64,000 nt of DNA from Microvirga sp. (GCF_014699075.1 NZ_JACXAB010000015.1:1-64000), one strand, 5' to 3'; counted from the first letter of the stretch, positions 9,936 to 19,443 are shown. A program made the numbers and translations. Notes: generated by a model not told the origin, from the letters alone.

Positions 9936-11537
9936 TTAAGCCGGCGCGGCTTCGGAGAAAGGATACCGTCCGTTCTCTGTGTTTGTAGAGGCATGCGCTT
10001 CCATGCTCTCGTTCGAAACATTGCTCAGGCTGGAGAGGAAGTGCTGGCACCAGGCTTCGACGGTGTTGGTCCGCAACCGGGTCATCATCGAGTCCCACCG
10101 CTCCCGCCTTTCCTCCAACGGCATCCGGAGAGCCCGGGCAATCGCTGCAGCGCAGGCTTCCGTGTCATAGGGATTGACGAGAATGGCGCCGTCAAGTTCG
10201 TGCGCTGCGCCTGCAAAGCGCGACAGGATCAGGACGCCGGGATCGTCTGGCTGCTGAGCCGCGACAAACTCCTTTGCAACGAGGTTCATTCCATCGCGCA
10301 ACGGTGTTACGAGGCCGATCTGGGACATGCGGTACAACCCGGCAAGGGCTGCATGCCCGACCGTTCTGTTGACATAGCGAACGGGGGTCCAGTCAACCTC
10401 CCCGAGGCTCCCGTTGGTCCACCCTGCCTGCTCTGCAATCTCGCGCTGCATGCGCTGGTATTCGGGAACGTCCGAGCGCGACTTTGGGGTGATCTGGATA
10501 TAGGTAACGCGGTTGCGGAAGTCCGGGTTGGACTTGATGAAGCAGGAGAACGCCTCGATCCGCTGCTTCAAGCCCTTTGAGTAGTCGAGGCGGTCGACCC
10601 CGATGATCAAGTCCCGATCTCCGAGACTCGCCTTGGTTCGGCGCACGAGAGCGTTCCGCTCGGCATTGGCGGCGGCACGGACGAAGGTTTCCGTATCGAT
10701 CCCCACCGGGAAGGCGCCGATCCGAACCTTATGACCATCGATCTCGTGCTCTCCTGTTCTGATCTCGGACCCGATATTCTCGCGGACCAGGCATCGCTGA
10801 AAGTTCTCCGCGTCCTGGGGCGTGTGAAAGCCGACGAGATCATAGGCACCGAAGCCTTGAAGGAGCTGCTGGTAGGCTGGCAGGGCGCTGGCCACATCGG
10901 AGGGCGGCCATGGAATATGCAGGAAGAAGCCGATGCGGTTTTTGAAACCCAGCCGCCGGAGTTCCGCAGCCAGAGGGATGAAATGGTAATCATGAACCCA
11001 GATCACGTCCTCAGGCTGCAGAAGCGGAGCGAGAGAGGCCGCAAAGGTTCGGTTGACTCGGAAATACCCATCAAGCTCCTGCCGCTCGATTTGCACGAGA
11101 TCGAGTCTGTAGTGGCAGACAGGCCATAACGCCCGATTGGCGAAGCCGGCATAATATTCGTCATAATCCTGCTGGGAGAGGTCCAGAACCGCAAAGGTGA
11201 TGTTGCCAGCCTGCGAGACCTTCGTCTGATCGGAGGGGTTCTCGACCGTCTCGCCGGACCAGCCGAACCACAGGCCGCCGCTCTGCTTCAGCGCTCCCTC
11301 AAGCGCAACAGTCAAACCGCCGGCTTTGCTTGTACCTTCCTTGGGCACAGGAACCCGATTCGAGACCACGACCAGACGCTGCTGATGAGATGGAGAAACT
11401 TGTTTCCTGCTCCGACCCGTCCGGGACAGCCTCTTGGTTTTGCCCGGAGAGGAATCCGGCATTTCAACTCGGCTTTCCAACAGGGGCGGAGTCGCCTGAT
11501 CCTGTGCTTCTCGCGTGATGTCTGGGATGTCGGCCAT
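9936..11537 (-). CDS. otsA: Trehalose-6-phosphate synthase OtsA
   Basis: A GT20 enzyme that joins glucose-6-phosphate and UDP-glucose into trehalose-6-phosphate in the cytoplasm. Its 533 residues include a GT20 body starting about residue 57 (VVSNRVPVPKEG, then KAGGLTVALEGAL). Further motifs are WVHDYHFIPLAAELRR, GVDRLDYSKGLKQRIEAF and SRFAGAAHELDGAILVNPYD. About 50 low-complexity residues precede the domain, so a later start is possible. No trehalose-6-phosphate phosphatase (otsB) is present in the window and must come from elsewhere. It sits upstream of the GlgE operon on the same strand with a 200-base gap, and could supply trehalose to TreS. Confidence 0.95.
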   Translation of the reverse strand: MADIPDITREAQDQATPPLLESRVEMPDSSPGKTKRLSRTGRSRKQVSPSHQQRLVVVSNRVPVPKEGTSKAGGLTVALEGALKQSGGLWFGWSGETVENPSDQTKVSQAGNITFAVLDLSQQDYDEYYAGFANRALWPVCHYRLDLVQIERQELDGYFRVNRTFAASLAPLLQPEDVIWVHDYHFIPLAAELRRLGFKNRIGFFLHIPWPPSDVASALPAYQQLLQGFGAYDLVGFHTPQDAENFQRCLVRENIGSEIRTGEHEIDGHKVRIGAFPVGIDTETFVRAAANAERNALVRRTKASLGDRDLIIGVDRLDYSKGLKQRIEAFSCFIKSNPDFRNRVTYIQITPKSRSDVPEYQRMQREIAEQAGWTNGSLGEVDWTPVRYVNRTVGHAALAGLYRMSQIGLVTPLRDGMNLVAKEFVAAQQPDDPGVLILSRFAGAAHELDGAILVNPYDTEACAAAIARALRMPLEERRERWDSMMTRLRTNTVEAWCQHFLSSLSNVSNESMEAHASTNTENGRYPFSEAAPA

Positions 11538-11566
11538 GGCCTGACCTTGATCGAATGGTGAAGGTT

Positions 11567-11592
11567 AATCCATTCGGACCAGAGGCAGTTCC
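11567..11592 (-). promoter_or_regulatory. Possible EcfG-type promoter of otsA
   Basis: On the minus strand GGAAC (11592-11588) is followed after 17 bases by GATT (11570-11567), about 30 bases before the otsA ATG. The -35 half is perfect. The -10 half keeps only the TT of cGTT, so this is weaker than the others listed. Confidence 0.35.
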
Positions 11593-11814
11593 CACTGTCG
11601 CGAAATAAGCTGTTGAGCCGTCACATCTTCCCTCAACAACCTTGATGTGAAAGAAAATTTCGCTCTGAACTGCGACGAGGCGTCACGCTCCCTGGGTAAT
11701 TTGATAACTATTGTTGAGTATCATTCTGAAGTTGCTATCGGTCTGTTAAAAGAATGCCAGCACAATACAGGCGAGATCGTTTCTTGCTTGATAATTGCAG
11801 ACTAGGGGTTGCCT

Positions 11815-14322
11815 GTGGAGAGTTTCGACCAAAGCCTATTGCCCTCCTCCGTTCACCGTGACGAGGCTGAGACCACGTATGCGGAAAGCCAGACGGCGCA
11901 GCCGGCAACGGGCACCGAGACGGAAGCATTTCAACAGGCGATCCTGGCAAAGCTGACTTATGATGTCGGCACGAACCCGGCTCATGCGACCGATCATGAC
12001 TGGTTCACCGCAACGGCCCTGGCCGTGCGCGACCGCGCTATGGACCGCTGGATGGTGTCAAAAGGGCAGAACCAGGCTGGTTACAAGCATGTCTGCTATT
12101 TCTCGCTCGAGTTCCTGATTGGGCGGCTCCTGTCCGATACCCTCAACAATCTTCGCCTGACCGATTGCGCCAGGGAGGCCATCGCCGGGCTCGGCGTAGA
12201 CCTGGATCGTATCTGCGCAATCGAACCGGACGCCGCCCTCGGAAACGGCGGCCTGGGTCGTCTTGCCGCCTGCTTCATGGAAAGCATGGCGAGCCTCGAG
12301 CTTCCGGCTTACGGCTACGGGATCCGCTACGAGCACGGCCTGTTCCGCCAGGGCCTCCGTGATGGATGGCAGCAGGAGCTCCCCGAAGACTGGCTCGTCC
12401 GGGGAAATCCGTGGGAGTTCGAACGCTCGGATCTGGTGTATCGGGTGCCGTTTGGCGGCCACATCGAGCAGATGTCGGAATCGGACGGGCGGGCAGGCTT
12501 TGTCTGGAGGCCTGCCGAAGCTATTCAGGCTGCTGCCTTCGACACTCCTGTGGTCGGCTGGCGCGGACGCCACGTCAACACCTTGAGGCTTTGGTCCGCC
12601 CGGGCTGCCGAGCCGCTGCGGCTCGATGCCTTCAATTCAGGCGACCATGTGGGCGCCCTCGCCGACCGGACCCGTGCCGAAGCGATTTCCCGCGTGCTCT
12701 ATCCCGGCGACGAAACGGAGGCCGGACGGGAATTGCGCCTGCGCCAGGAGTTCTTCTTCACCTCGGCCTCCCTGCAGGACCTCCTGGCCCGGCACACCCG
12801 GCTGCATGGGGATCTCCACACGCTGCCTGATCACGCAGCGATCCAGATGAACGATACCCACCCGGCTCTCGCCGTAGCGGAGCTGATGCGCCTCCTGGTT
12901 GATGAGCATCATCTTGCGTGGGACGATGCCTGGGCGATCACGACCAGGACGCTGAACTACACAAACCACACTCTCATGCCCGAGGCTCTTGAGCGTTGGC
13001 CCGTGTCGTTGATGGAGCGGCTTCTCCCGCGCCATCTCCAGATTATCTATCATATCAATTGGCTGCACTTGGAGCCCTTGATCCGCCGGTCCGCCGATGT
13101 CGAACTCATCAAAGCCGTCTCGGTGATCGACGAGAGCCAGGGCCGGTATGTACGCATGGGCCATCTGGCGTTCATCGGTGCCCATAAGGTCAATGGCGTG
13201 TCGGCGCTCCATACCGGCCTCATGCGCCAGACGGTGTTCCGCGATCTCAATGCTCTCTACCCTGGTCGCATCGTCAACAAGACGAACGGCATCACCTTCC
13301 GCCGATGGCTGCATCAGGCGAACCCGCAATTGACGCAGCTTCTGACGCAGGAACTCGGCGAGGCGGTTCTCGACGACCCAGGAGCCTTGATCAAACTTGA
13401 GAGGCTGGCGGACGACAGCGCGTTCCAGGACCAGTTCAGGAACCAGCGCCACGCATCGAAGGTCAACCTGGCCAAGATCGTTGCCGAGCGGACCGGGGTG
13501 CAGATCGACCCTGGCGCTCTGTTCGACGTCCATATCAAACGCATTCACGAATATAAGCGTCAGCTTCTCAACATTCTGGAGGCGATCGCACTCTACGACG
13601 CCATCCGGTCGGAGCCGGAGCGGAACTGGGTGCCGCGGGTCAAGATCTTCGCAGGCAAGGCGGCGGCCAGCTACCACCGCGCAAAGCTGATCATCAAGCT
13701 GGCGAACGACGTTGCCAGGATCATCAACTCCGATCCTATCGTGGCCGGCCGCCTGAAGGTTGTTTTCCTTCCCAACTACAACGTCAGCCTGGCTGAGGCG
13801 ATTATCCCTGCGGCAGACCTGTCCGAGCAGATCTCGACGGCCGGCATGGAAGCCTCCGGCACCGGCAACATGAAACTCGCCCTCAACGGCGCTCTCACGA
13901 TCGGCACCCTCGACGGAGCGAACATCGAGATCCGCGAATGCGTTGGTCCCGACAACATCTTCATCTTCGGAATGACAGCCGAGGCGGTCGAGACATACCG
14001 CAAAGCCGGGCTGCACCGTGACCGGTCAGGATGGTCCCCTCGCTTGGAGAGAGCCATCAACCTGATGGCGTCCGGAACTTTCTCACCGGATGATCCGCAC
14101 CGGTTTGATTCCCTGGTGCATGCCCTGTCGTCCGACGATGCGTTCATGGTGGCGGCTGACTTCGATTCGTACTGGGCGACCCAACGCGTAGTCGATGAGC
14201 TTTGGCAGCAGCCTTCCGGGTGGAGCCGCGCCAGCGTGCTGAACACCTCCAGGGTCGGCTGGTTCTCATCCGATCGCACGATCCGCGAGTATGCCGATGA
14301 AATCTGGAAGGTTCCTGTCTGA
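11815..14322 (+). CDS. glgP: Glycogen/alpha-glucan phosphorylase GlgP
   Basis: A GT35 PLP enzyme that releases glucose-1-phosphate from the non-reducing ends of alpha-glucan. It has about 835 residues, the usual length. Visible motifs are NGGLGRLAACFMESMA, the phosphorylase core KIFAGKAAASYHRAK, and the PLP-lysine region EASGTGNMKLALNG followed by GTLDGANIE. A GTG at 11815 is preferred because AGGGG ends six bases upstream. A TTG at 11809 is in frame but sits directly against that site. It is divergent from otsA and so placed to reverse the storage made by the GlgE operon. Confidence 0.94.
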   Translation: MESFDQSLLPSSVHRDEAETTYAESQTAQPATGTETEAFQQAILAKLTYDVGTNPAHATDHDWFTATALAVRDRAMDRWMVSKGQNQAGYKHVCYFSLEFLIGRLLSDTLNNLRLTDCAREAIAGLGVDLDRICAIEPDAALGNGGLGRLAACFMESMASLELPAYGYGIRYEHGLFRQGLRDGWQQELPEDWLVRGNPWEFERSDLVYRVPFGGHIEQMSESDGRAGFVWRPAEAIQAAAFDTPVVGWRGRHVNTLRLWSARAAEPLRLDAFNSGDHVGALADRTRAEAISRVLYPGDETEAGRELRLRQEFFFTSASLQDLLARHTRLHGDLHTLPDHAAIQMNDTHPALAVAELMRLLVDEHHLAWDDAWAITTRTLNYTNHTLMPEALERWPVSLMERLLPRHLQIIYHINWLHLEPLIRRSADVELIKAVSVIDESQGRYVRMGHLAFIGAHKVNGVSALHTGLMRQTVFRDLNALYPGRIVNKTNGITFRRWLHQANPQLTQLLTQELGEAVLDDPGALIKLERLADDSAFQDQFRNQRHASKVNLAKIVAERTGVQIDPGALFDVHIKRIHEYKRQLLNILEAIALYDAIRSEPERNWVPRVKIFAGKAAASYHRAKLIIKLANDVARIINSDPIVAGRLKVVFLPNYNVSLAEAIIPAADLSEQISTAGMEASGTGNMKLALNGALTIGTLDGANIEIRECVGPDNIFIFGMTAEAVETYRKAGLHRDRSGWSPRLERAINLMASGTFSPDDPHRFDSLVHALSSDDAFMVAADFDSYWATQRVVDELWQQPSGWSRASVLNTSRVGWFSSDRTIREYADEIWKVPV

Positions 14323-14422
14323 CCGGCAGCCAAGCATGGAACTTTGATCTTGATCCTACCTTAAGGACTCGAACACTCGTCACGGGACGAGGGTGTTGAC
14401 TGGTAGCCTCATGGAGCCTGCC

Positions 14423-14680
14423 ATGATCCACAAGTTTGAAGTCGGCCAAGCTGTTGTTCCGGCATGCCCTCTGCGGCCAAGCCGGAACATCTATGTCATC
14501 GTGAAGCAACTCCCTCTCACCTCCTATGAACCGCAGTATTGGGTTCAGGGCATGAGCAACGGAGTGGACTGTATCGTCTGTGAGTCGCAGATCGAAGCCG
14601 CTGATGATCACCAGCCAAGTCTGTGGTTTACAGCCCTGGAAGTTTCGCAGACGAGAGCCCAATCCAGCAGGCTCCCTTAG
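14423..14680 (+). CDS. Small hypothetical protein (85 aa)
   Basis: The ATG at 14423 follows GGAG by six bases. The sequence MIHKFEVGQAVVPACPL, NIYVIVKQLP and YWVQGMSNGVDCIVCESQIE resembles the short barrel-like proteins frequent in Methylobacteriaceae, in which an opening 'F.vGq.V' strand is followed by 'Y.I..qLP' and an ESql end. I cannot give a function. The gene follows glgP after 100 bases on the same strand. A weak GGAAC-N16-CCTT pair at 14338-14362 precedes it. Confidence 0.6.
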   Translation: MIHKFEVGQAVVPACPLRPSRNIYVIVKQLPLTSYEPQYWVQGMSNGVDCIVCESQIEAADDHQPSLWFTALEVSQTRAQSSRLP

Positions 14681-14801
14681 CCGCAAACAGGTCGCACAAG
14701 TTTGCAGGCCTAGGGCTTTCTCCCACGCTCTATGCACAAGCAGCGACAACACTCTGTCGCTCCTCAGTGATCAACGCGCCCTCTACGCGCATGCATGCCG
14801 T

Positions 14802-14826
14802 GGAACAGAGCTTGCAGGTCCGAGTT
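14802..14826 (+). promoter_or_regulatory. EcfG-type stress promoter candidate
   Basis: GGAAC at 14802-14806 and AGTT at 14823-14826 are separated by 16 bases. They sit about 35 bases before the ATG of the DUF2945 gene at 14861. This fits the EcfG pattern well. Confidence 0.5.
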
Positions 14827-14860
14827 GCCGATGGAGCCAATCTGACGCGAGGAGATTTCC

Positions 14861-15070
14861 ATGGCGAAGTCACTGAAGGCCGGCGACAAGGTATCCTGGG
14901 ACTCCTCAGGCGGTCACAGCACCGGCAAGGTCGTGAAGAAGCAGACTAGCCCTACTCAGATCAAGGGACACAAGGTTGCAGCTTCGAAAGACAATCCCGA
15001 ATACATCGTGAAAAGCGACAAGTCGGGAAAGATCGCGGCTCACAAGCCGGGCGAACTCAAGAAGGCGTGA
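14861..15070 (+). CDS. DUF2945 (hypervirulence-associated TUDOR-type) small protein
   Basis: A 69-residue basic protein. KAGDKVSWDSSGGHSTGKVVKK, then a Lys-rich middle and YIVKSDKSGKIAAHKPGELKKA match the DUF2945 / TUDOR-like small barrel family, found widely in Rhizobiales and usually stress-induced; its biochemical role is not established. AGGAG precedes the ATG by six bases. An EcfG-type promoter candidate lies just upstream. It converges with the DUF883-like gene across a long inverted repeat. Confidence 0.85.
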   Translation: MAKSLKAGDKVSWDSSGGHSTGKVVKKQTSPTQIKGHKVAASKDNPEYIVKSDKSGKIAAHKPGELKKA

Positions 15071-15099
15071 ATGCACGCCTGAGCAGCGGGGCGACCGGA

Positions 15100-15167
15100 T
15101 GCGGAGATAGCGCTGAACCATTCTGATGCCAGAACACGATCAGATGTTCAGCGCTATGATGTCCGCA
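15100..15167. terminator. Long inverted repeat between convergent genes
   Basis: The left arm 15100-15127 (starting TGCGGAGATAGCGCTGAAC) and right arm 15139-15167 (ending TATGATGTCCGCA) pair over about 25 bases with a few bulges around an 11-base loop. It lies between the stop of the DUF2945 gene (plus) and the stop of the DUF883-like gene (minus), and could act as a two-way terminator. There is no long T-run on either side. Confidence 0.45.
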
Positions 15168-15186
15168 TCGGACGCAACCGAGTGTA

Positions 15187-15609
15187 TCAGAAGCTGTTGT
15201 TCGTGTGGCTCGCAGCCTCGACGCCATCGCGAGCAGGGAAGCGGCTTTCTCCATAGGCTGACCGTGGCGCTGGGCGCCATGCCTGCGTGTCTCTGGGACG
15301 CCGATTGGATCCCGCGTGCCAAAGCCGTGCAGCAGAAGCGCCGGACGTGCGCCGCCCCAGCATCCATCCCAGTGCGCAGCCAAGCGCTCCAATGACGAGC
15401 AGAGCGCCAACCGGATGCTCCTGCACGGACCGGCCTACAGCTTCAACCCCATGCCGGTAATAGCGCTCGGCCTCAGGCATATAGCGCCTGCCTTGCTCCA
15501 GATAGGTTCGGCCTCGCTGGTAAAGGTCACGGGCCGTATCGGCCGCCTGCTCGGCCGTGGCCCTAAGGGTTGTTGACGACTGCTCTTGGAGGCCCTGTCC
15601 CGGCGGCAC
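15187..15609 (-). CDS. DUF883/ElaB-like membrane-anchored small protein
   Basis: A protein of about 140 residues. A helical, coiled-coil-prone stretch (AEQAADTARDLYQRGRTYLEQGRRYM) is followed by HPVGALLVIGALGCALGWMLG, a single membrane segment at about 66-86 with glycine-rich packing as in YqjD/ElaB proteins. ElaB/YqjD proteins attach to the inner membrane, and some bind ribosomes in stationary phase. The visible start is a GTG, and coding similarity may extend a little upstream, so the start is uncertain. The Arg/Ser-rich C-terminus is poorly conserved in character. It lies 63 bases after the 41-residue gene at 15673 and is probably co-transcribed with it. Confidence 0.6.
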   Translation of the reverse strand: MPPGQGLQEQSSTTLRATAEQAADTARDLYQRGRTYLEQGRRYMPEAERYYRHGVEAVGRSVQEHPVGALLVIGALGCALGWMLGRRTSGASAARLWHAGSNRRPRDTQAWRPAPRSAYGESRFPARDGVEAASHTNNSF

Positions 15610-15672
15610 AGGCGCTTCATTCAGTGAGTCGGGCTCGCATTCCGCCGCAACACTCTTCGAAGCTGACGTGGT

Positions 15673-15798
15673 CTAGGCCGGCGGGTCGCTTGCAGGAAAG
15701 CTGTCGTCGACGGTGTCATCCACATGCCGTTGCTGGACCGGTTTGTGCTCGTTCTGCGCATCCAGGGGGCGCTTCTGGTCGATCTTCGCATCGGGCAT
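15673..15798 (-). CDS. Very small protein (41 aa) with DSFPASDPPA end
   Basis: The ATG is preceded by GGAGG with five bases spacing. The 41-residue product is acidic and ends DDTVDDSFPASDPPA, a C-terminal signature seen in many short uncharacterised proteins of Rhizobiales. It has no membrane segment, and I expect it to be disordered. The frame, the ribosome site and the signature together support a real gene despite its size. A weak EcfG-type promoter lies at 15826-15850. The function is unknown. Confidence 0.65.
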   Translation of the reverse strand: MPDAKIDQKRPLDAQNEHKPVQQRHVDDTVDDSFPASDPPA

Positions 15799-15825
15799 TG
15801 GAGCCTCCATCAAGCTTTACAGAGC

Positions 15826-15850
15826 AATGGCTCTCCAGATGAATGGTTCC
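15826..15850 (-). promoter_or_regulatory. Possible EcfG-type promoter for the 41-aa gene
   Basis: On the minus strand GGAAC (15850-15846) is followed after 16 bases by CATT (15829-15826), about 28 bases before the ATG at 15798. The -10 half differs from cGTT at one base. Confidence 0.35.
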
Positions 15851-15884
15851 GAGCTGTAGCCCCCAGCATCGAGCCGCCCGATCA

Positions 15885-16652
15885 TCATGCGGCATCCACA
15901 AGGTGGACGACGGCAGGCGCTGCAAGCGACACCCCTGAGAGGAACAGAAGGATGAACACGATGCGGCGCATCGTGGGAGCCGGAATCGGAGGTGGCCAGC
16001 GGCGCGCCGCATAGGTCGCACCCATGACCGCCGGAATGGCAAGAAGGCCGGTGAGATTGGAACCTGATGGCAAGTCGCCGGAAAGCACCACCAGACCGAT
16101 GCGGAAAACGGCATTGAGGGCAAAGACGGTCACGAGGGTTTCCCGGATCTTCACCAAGGTCATGGGCTGGCGGTAGAAGTGATAGACCAGCGGCGGCCCT
16201 GCGGTGGAGAACATCCCTCCCATCAGTCCGGCGATGGAGCCGAAGAAGAGGAACGATCCGTCACGTGACTGCTTCGCAAGGGGTTCCGGCTTTCGCGCCA
16301 GCTGCAGGCTTGAGATGATGATCACCAATCCGAGGATGAGGCGCAGAAGATCGGCACGGGTCCCGGCAAGCCATTCCAGCAGCCAATAGCCGACGAAGAG
16401 CATCGGAATGCTGGCCGCCATGACGAAACCGAACTCCCGCCACGCCACATCGCGCCAGCCTTTCAGCAGCATCTGCGTGGCGTTGACCAGGGTCAGCACG
16501 CTCACGATCATGGCGGCATCAGGCAGCGACAGAAGACCTGTCAACCCGACGCCGCCCATGGTGATGAGCCCGAAGGCGAAACCGGTGAGAGTCTGAGCAT
16601 AGGCTGCGGCGCCCGCCAGCAGAAGAAAGCCAATAAGCTCCGCAACCGACAT
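15885..16652 (-). CDS. TauE/SafE-family exporter, probable sulfonate (sulfolactate) exporter
   Basis: A protein of 255 residues with about eight hydrophobic helices. The family pattern is clear at the N-terminus (LLAGAAAYAQTLTGFAFGLITMGGV) and in the middle (GSIAGLMGGMFSTAGPPLVYHFYRQP). TauE/SafE proteins move sulfite or organosulfonates out of the cell. It is the last gene of the sulfoquinovose operon, three bases after the sulfoquinovosidase stop. Export of 2,3-dihydroxypropanesulfonate or sulfolactate, the C3-sulfonate left after sulfoglycolysis, is therefore the likely job. The substrate is inferred from context, not from residues. Confidence 0.85.
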   Translation of the reverse strand: MSVAELIGFLLLAGAAAYAQTLTGFAFGLITMGGVGLTGLLSLPDAAMIVSVLTLVNATQMLLKGWRDVAWREFGFVMAASIPMLFVGYWLLEWLAGTRADLLRLILGLVIIISSLQLARKPEPLAKQSRDGSFLFFGSIAGLMGGMFSTAGPPLVYHFYRQPMTLVKIRETLVTVFALNAVFRIGLVVLSGDLPSGSNLTGLLAIPAVMGATYAARRWPPPIPAPTMRRIVFILLFLSGVSLAAPAVVHLVDAA

Positions 16653-16655
16653 CGC

Positions 16656-18659
16656 TCAGAGTGCTCTCAAGCTTGCGAACAGATCGGAAAAACGCGAGCC
16701 GGCGCGATAGAACACTGGGGGCTGGCCAAAGGGTGCCGTGACAGTCACGTCTCTTCCGCCTGTAAAAGTCTCGTTCGTCCAGACATGGATCCAATCCGCG
16801 CCTGCCGGCAGATAGGTGCTCCACTCAGTCTTACCGGCCTGCGAGACAGGAGCCACAAGCATATCCGCACCATAAAGGTAGGCGTCCTGAATGGCATAGG
16901 TTCGTGCGTCAGCCTCGAAATGGAGGAAGAGCGGTCGCTGTACCGGCAGCCCTTGCGTAGAGGCCTCCGCCACAAGGGATTTCAGATACGGCACCAGATG
17001 CACATAAACCTGCGTCATTCGGGCGAAATGGGCGAGAACCTCAGGATCCTGATCGATCTGAAGATTGTCGCGCGGACGGTTGCCCTCGTGGGTGCGCATG
17101 ACTGGCGTGAAGGCGCCCATCTCGGCCCAACGCATGATGAGTTCCGCCGTGCGCACGTTGCCGAAGAGGCTTGTATAGCCGCCGATATCCGAGTGATGGT
17201 AGGCATTGCCGAGGAGCCCGGACGAGAGCGCCCCGGAGATGACCGTCACGAGCCCGTCGTGGCGAGTGAAGTCCACCGACTGATCGCCAGCCCAAAGCAG
17301 CGGACAATGCCGCTGCACACCCGTGAACCCGGCACGCATGAAGAACAGGATCTCGCCTGTCTTGCCCCTGCTCTCGACGGCGCGGGCATTGACCTCGGCC
17401 CAGAGCGTCGGCCAGGCATTGTGCATGATCTTGGCGTCGATGCCGTTGGCAAGGTTCGCGTCGATGGGAAGGTACTCGCCGAAATCGGCCATCCAGCCGG
17501 ATAGCCCAAAATCGATCATGTTCTGGCCGATGACGCGTTCGGCAAACCAGTCGGCGGCTGCCGGATTCGTGAAGTCGACGACGCCGCAATCGAACTCGCC
17601 GAAGTCAACGAGAGCCGTGCTCCCGATCTCGTCCGTCGCGAAATAGCCCGCAGCCTCCGCCTCCGGGAACAGGGAGCCGTCAACGGCAATGTAGGGATTC
17701 ACATAGCCGAGGAAGCGGATGCCGCGATCCTCCAGCTCCGCGATGCGCTGGCGCAGCGCCGGATAGCGATCGTCGTTCGCCTTCCAGTCCCAAAACAGAC
17801 GTGCGCCGAAGGAGGTATGGCGCAGGCCCACCCAATCCTCGCACCAGAGGCCTGAGACCTTAGTGCCGGCCGCAACGATGCGCTCGAGCCGCTCGAAGGA
17901 ATCGGCTCCGTCCTTGAGCCCGATGATCGCACCGCCATAGACCCATTCCGGCAGCGACGGCTGGCGCCCGAAGCGATCGGCCATCGCTTCGACGAGCGCG
18001 ATGTAAGTGGAACGAGCGGCCAGCTCGATGCGCTCCGGAACGGCCCAGATTTCGATCTCGTGAAAGCTGTCGCGACGGAAATCGAAAGCCGAATAAGCAG
18101 TCGTTTCCACATGCAACGCATAACGCCGCGATGAGAGATAGGTCGGCTGCGGATAGTTCGTGTTCCAGTAATCGCCGCCCGACTTGCCGGTGACGTCCGC
18201 CTTGAATGTGATCTCTGTGGTCTTGTCGCGGCCCACCCCGGGCTCGGACGTCCAGAGAGGGAAGCGCCGGCCGCGCATATCGAAATACGACATCTGCTCG
18301 CCGCCGCCCCAGACATGCTCGCCCTGCTCCGCCGCGACGCGGATCCAGAGCCGGTTGATGGCGGCATCGTCGGTTCGGAACGCAACGATACCGTTTCGCT
18401 CGTCGCCCGACACCTGCAGCGTCAGGCGATCCGGCTGCCCCGGTGCCGCCGAGAAGGCGATTTCGGAGCCGGACACCACGGCATGCGCCAGCGGCGTGCG
18501 CTCGACGACATAATCCTCAATGTCGAAGTTGCCGCGATACATGTCCATGCGCGCATCGCCCTGACCGACGAACAGGCATGGAGCATCGCTGCGGTGGCGC
18601 AGGATCAGCCTGCCGTCGAGGACGAGGTCAAAACCGTTGGAGGTCGTCTGGATCTTCAT
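16656..18659 (-). CDS. Sulfoquinovosidase (GH31, YihQ-like)
   Basis: It hydrolyses sulfoquinovosyl glycerol and related glycosides to free sulfoquinovose. The 667 residues align along their whole length with E. coli YihQ as I recall it. The nucleophile is Asp392 (WMADFGEYLP), the acid/base Asp459 (WAGDQSVD). Sulfonate-pocket residues are Lys249 (GLKDG), Glu274 (WCEDWVG), Arg287 and Trp290 (GARLFWDW) and Tyr495 (HHSDIGGY). This is the KERWY set known from the Agrobacterium enzyme, offset by four residues, rather than the QQRWY set of E. coli. No signal peptide is visible, so cleavage is cytoplasmic after import. The gene lies seven bases after the SDR stop in the operon. Confidence 0.92.
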   Translation of the reverse strand: MKIQTTSNGFDLVLDGRLILRHRSDAPCLFVGQGDARMDMYRGNFDIEDYVVERTPLAHAVVSGSEIAFSAAPGQPDRLTLQVSGDERNGIVAFRTDDAAINRLWIRVAAEQGEHVWGGGEQMSYFDMRGRRFPLWTSEPGVGRDKTTEITFKADVTGKSGGDYWNTNYPQPTYLSSRRYALHVETTAYSAFDFRRDSFHEIEIWAVPERIELAARSTYIALVEAMADRFGRQPSLPEWVYGGAIIGLKDGADSFERLERIVAAGTKVSGLWCEDWVGLRHTSFGARLFWDWKANDDRYPALRQRIAELEDRGIRFLGYVNPYIAVDGSLFPEAEAAGYFATDEIGSTALVDFGEFDCGVVDFTNPAAADWFAERVIGQNMIDFGLSGWMADFGEYLPIDANLANGIDAKIMHNAWPTLWAEVNARAVESRGKTGEILFFMRAGFTGVQRHCPLLWAGDQSVDFTRHDGLVTVISGALSSGLLGNAYHHSDIGGYTSLFGNVRTAELIMRWAEMGAFTPVMRTHEGNRPRDNLQIDQDPEVLAHFARMTQVYVHLVPYLKSLVAEASTQGLPVQRPLFLHFEADARTYAIQDAYLYGADMLVAPVSQAGKTEWSTYLPAGADWIHVWTNETFTGGRDVTVTAPFGQPPVFYRAGSRFSDLFASLRAL

Positions 18660-18666
18660 GGCAATC

Positions 18667-19443
<777 letters not shown>

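Noticed and set aside
14338..14362. GGAAC-N16-CCTT before the 85-aa gene
   Set aside because: The -10 half is a poor match and the leader would be long; kept only as a remark.
15150..15160. AGCGCTATGAT as a third LacI-type operator
   Set aside because: It is part of an inverted repeat between two convergent stress genes, with no promoter nearby that it could block.
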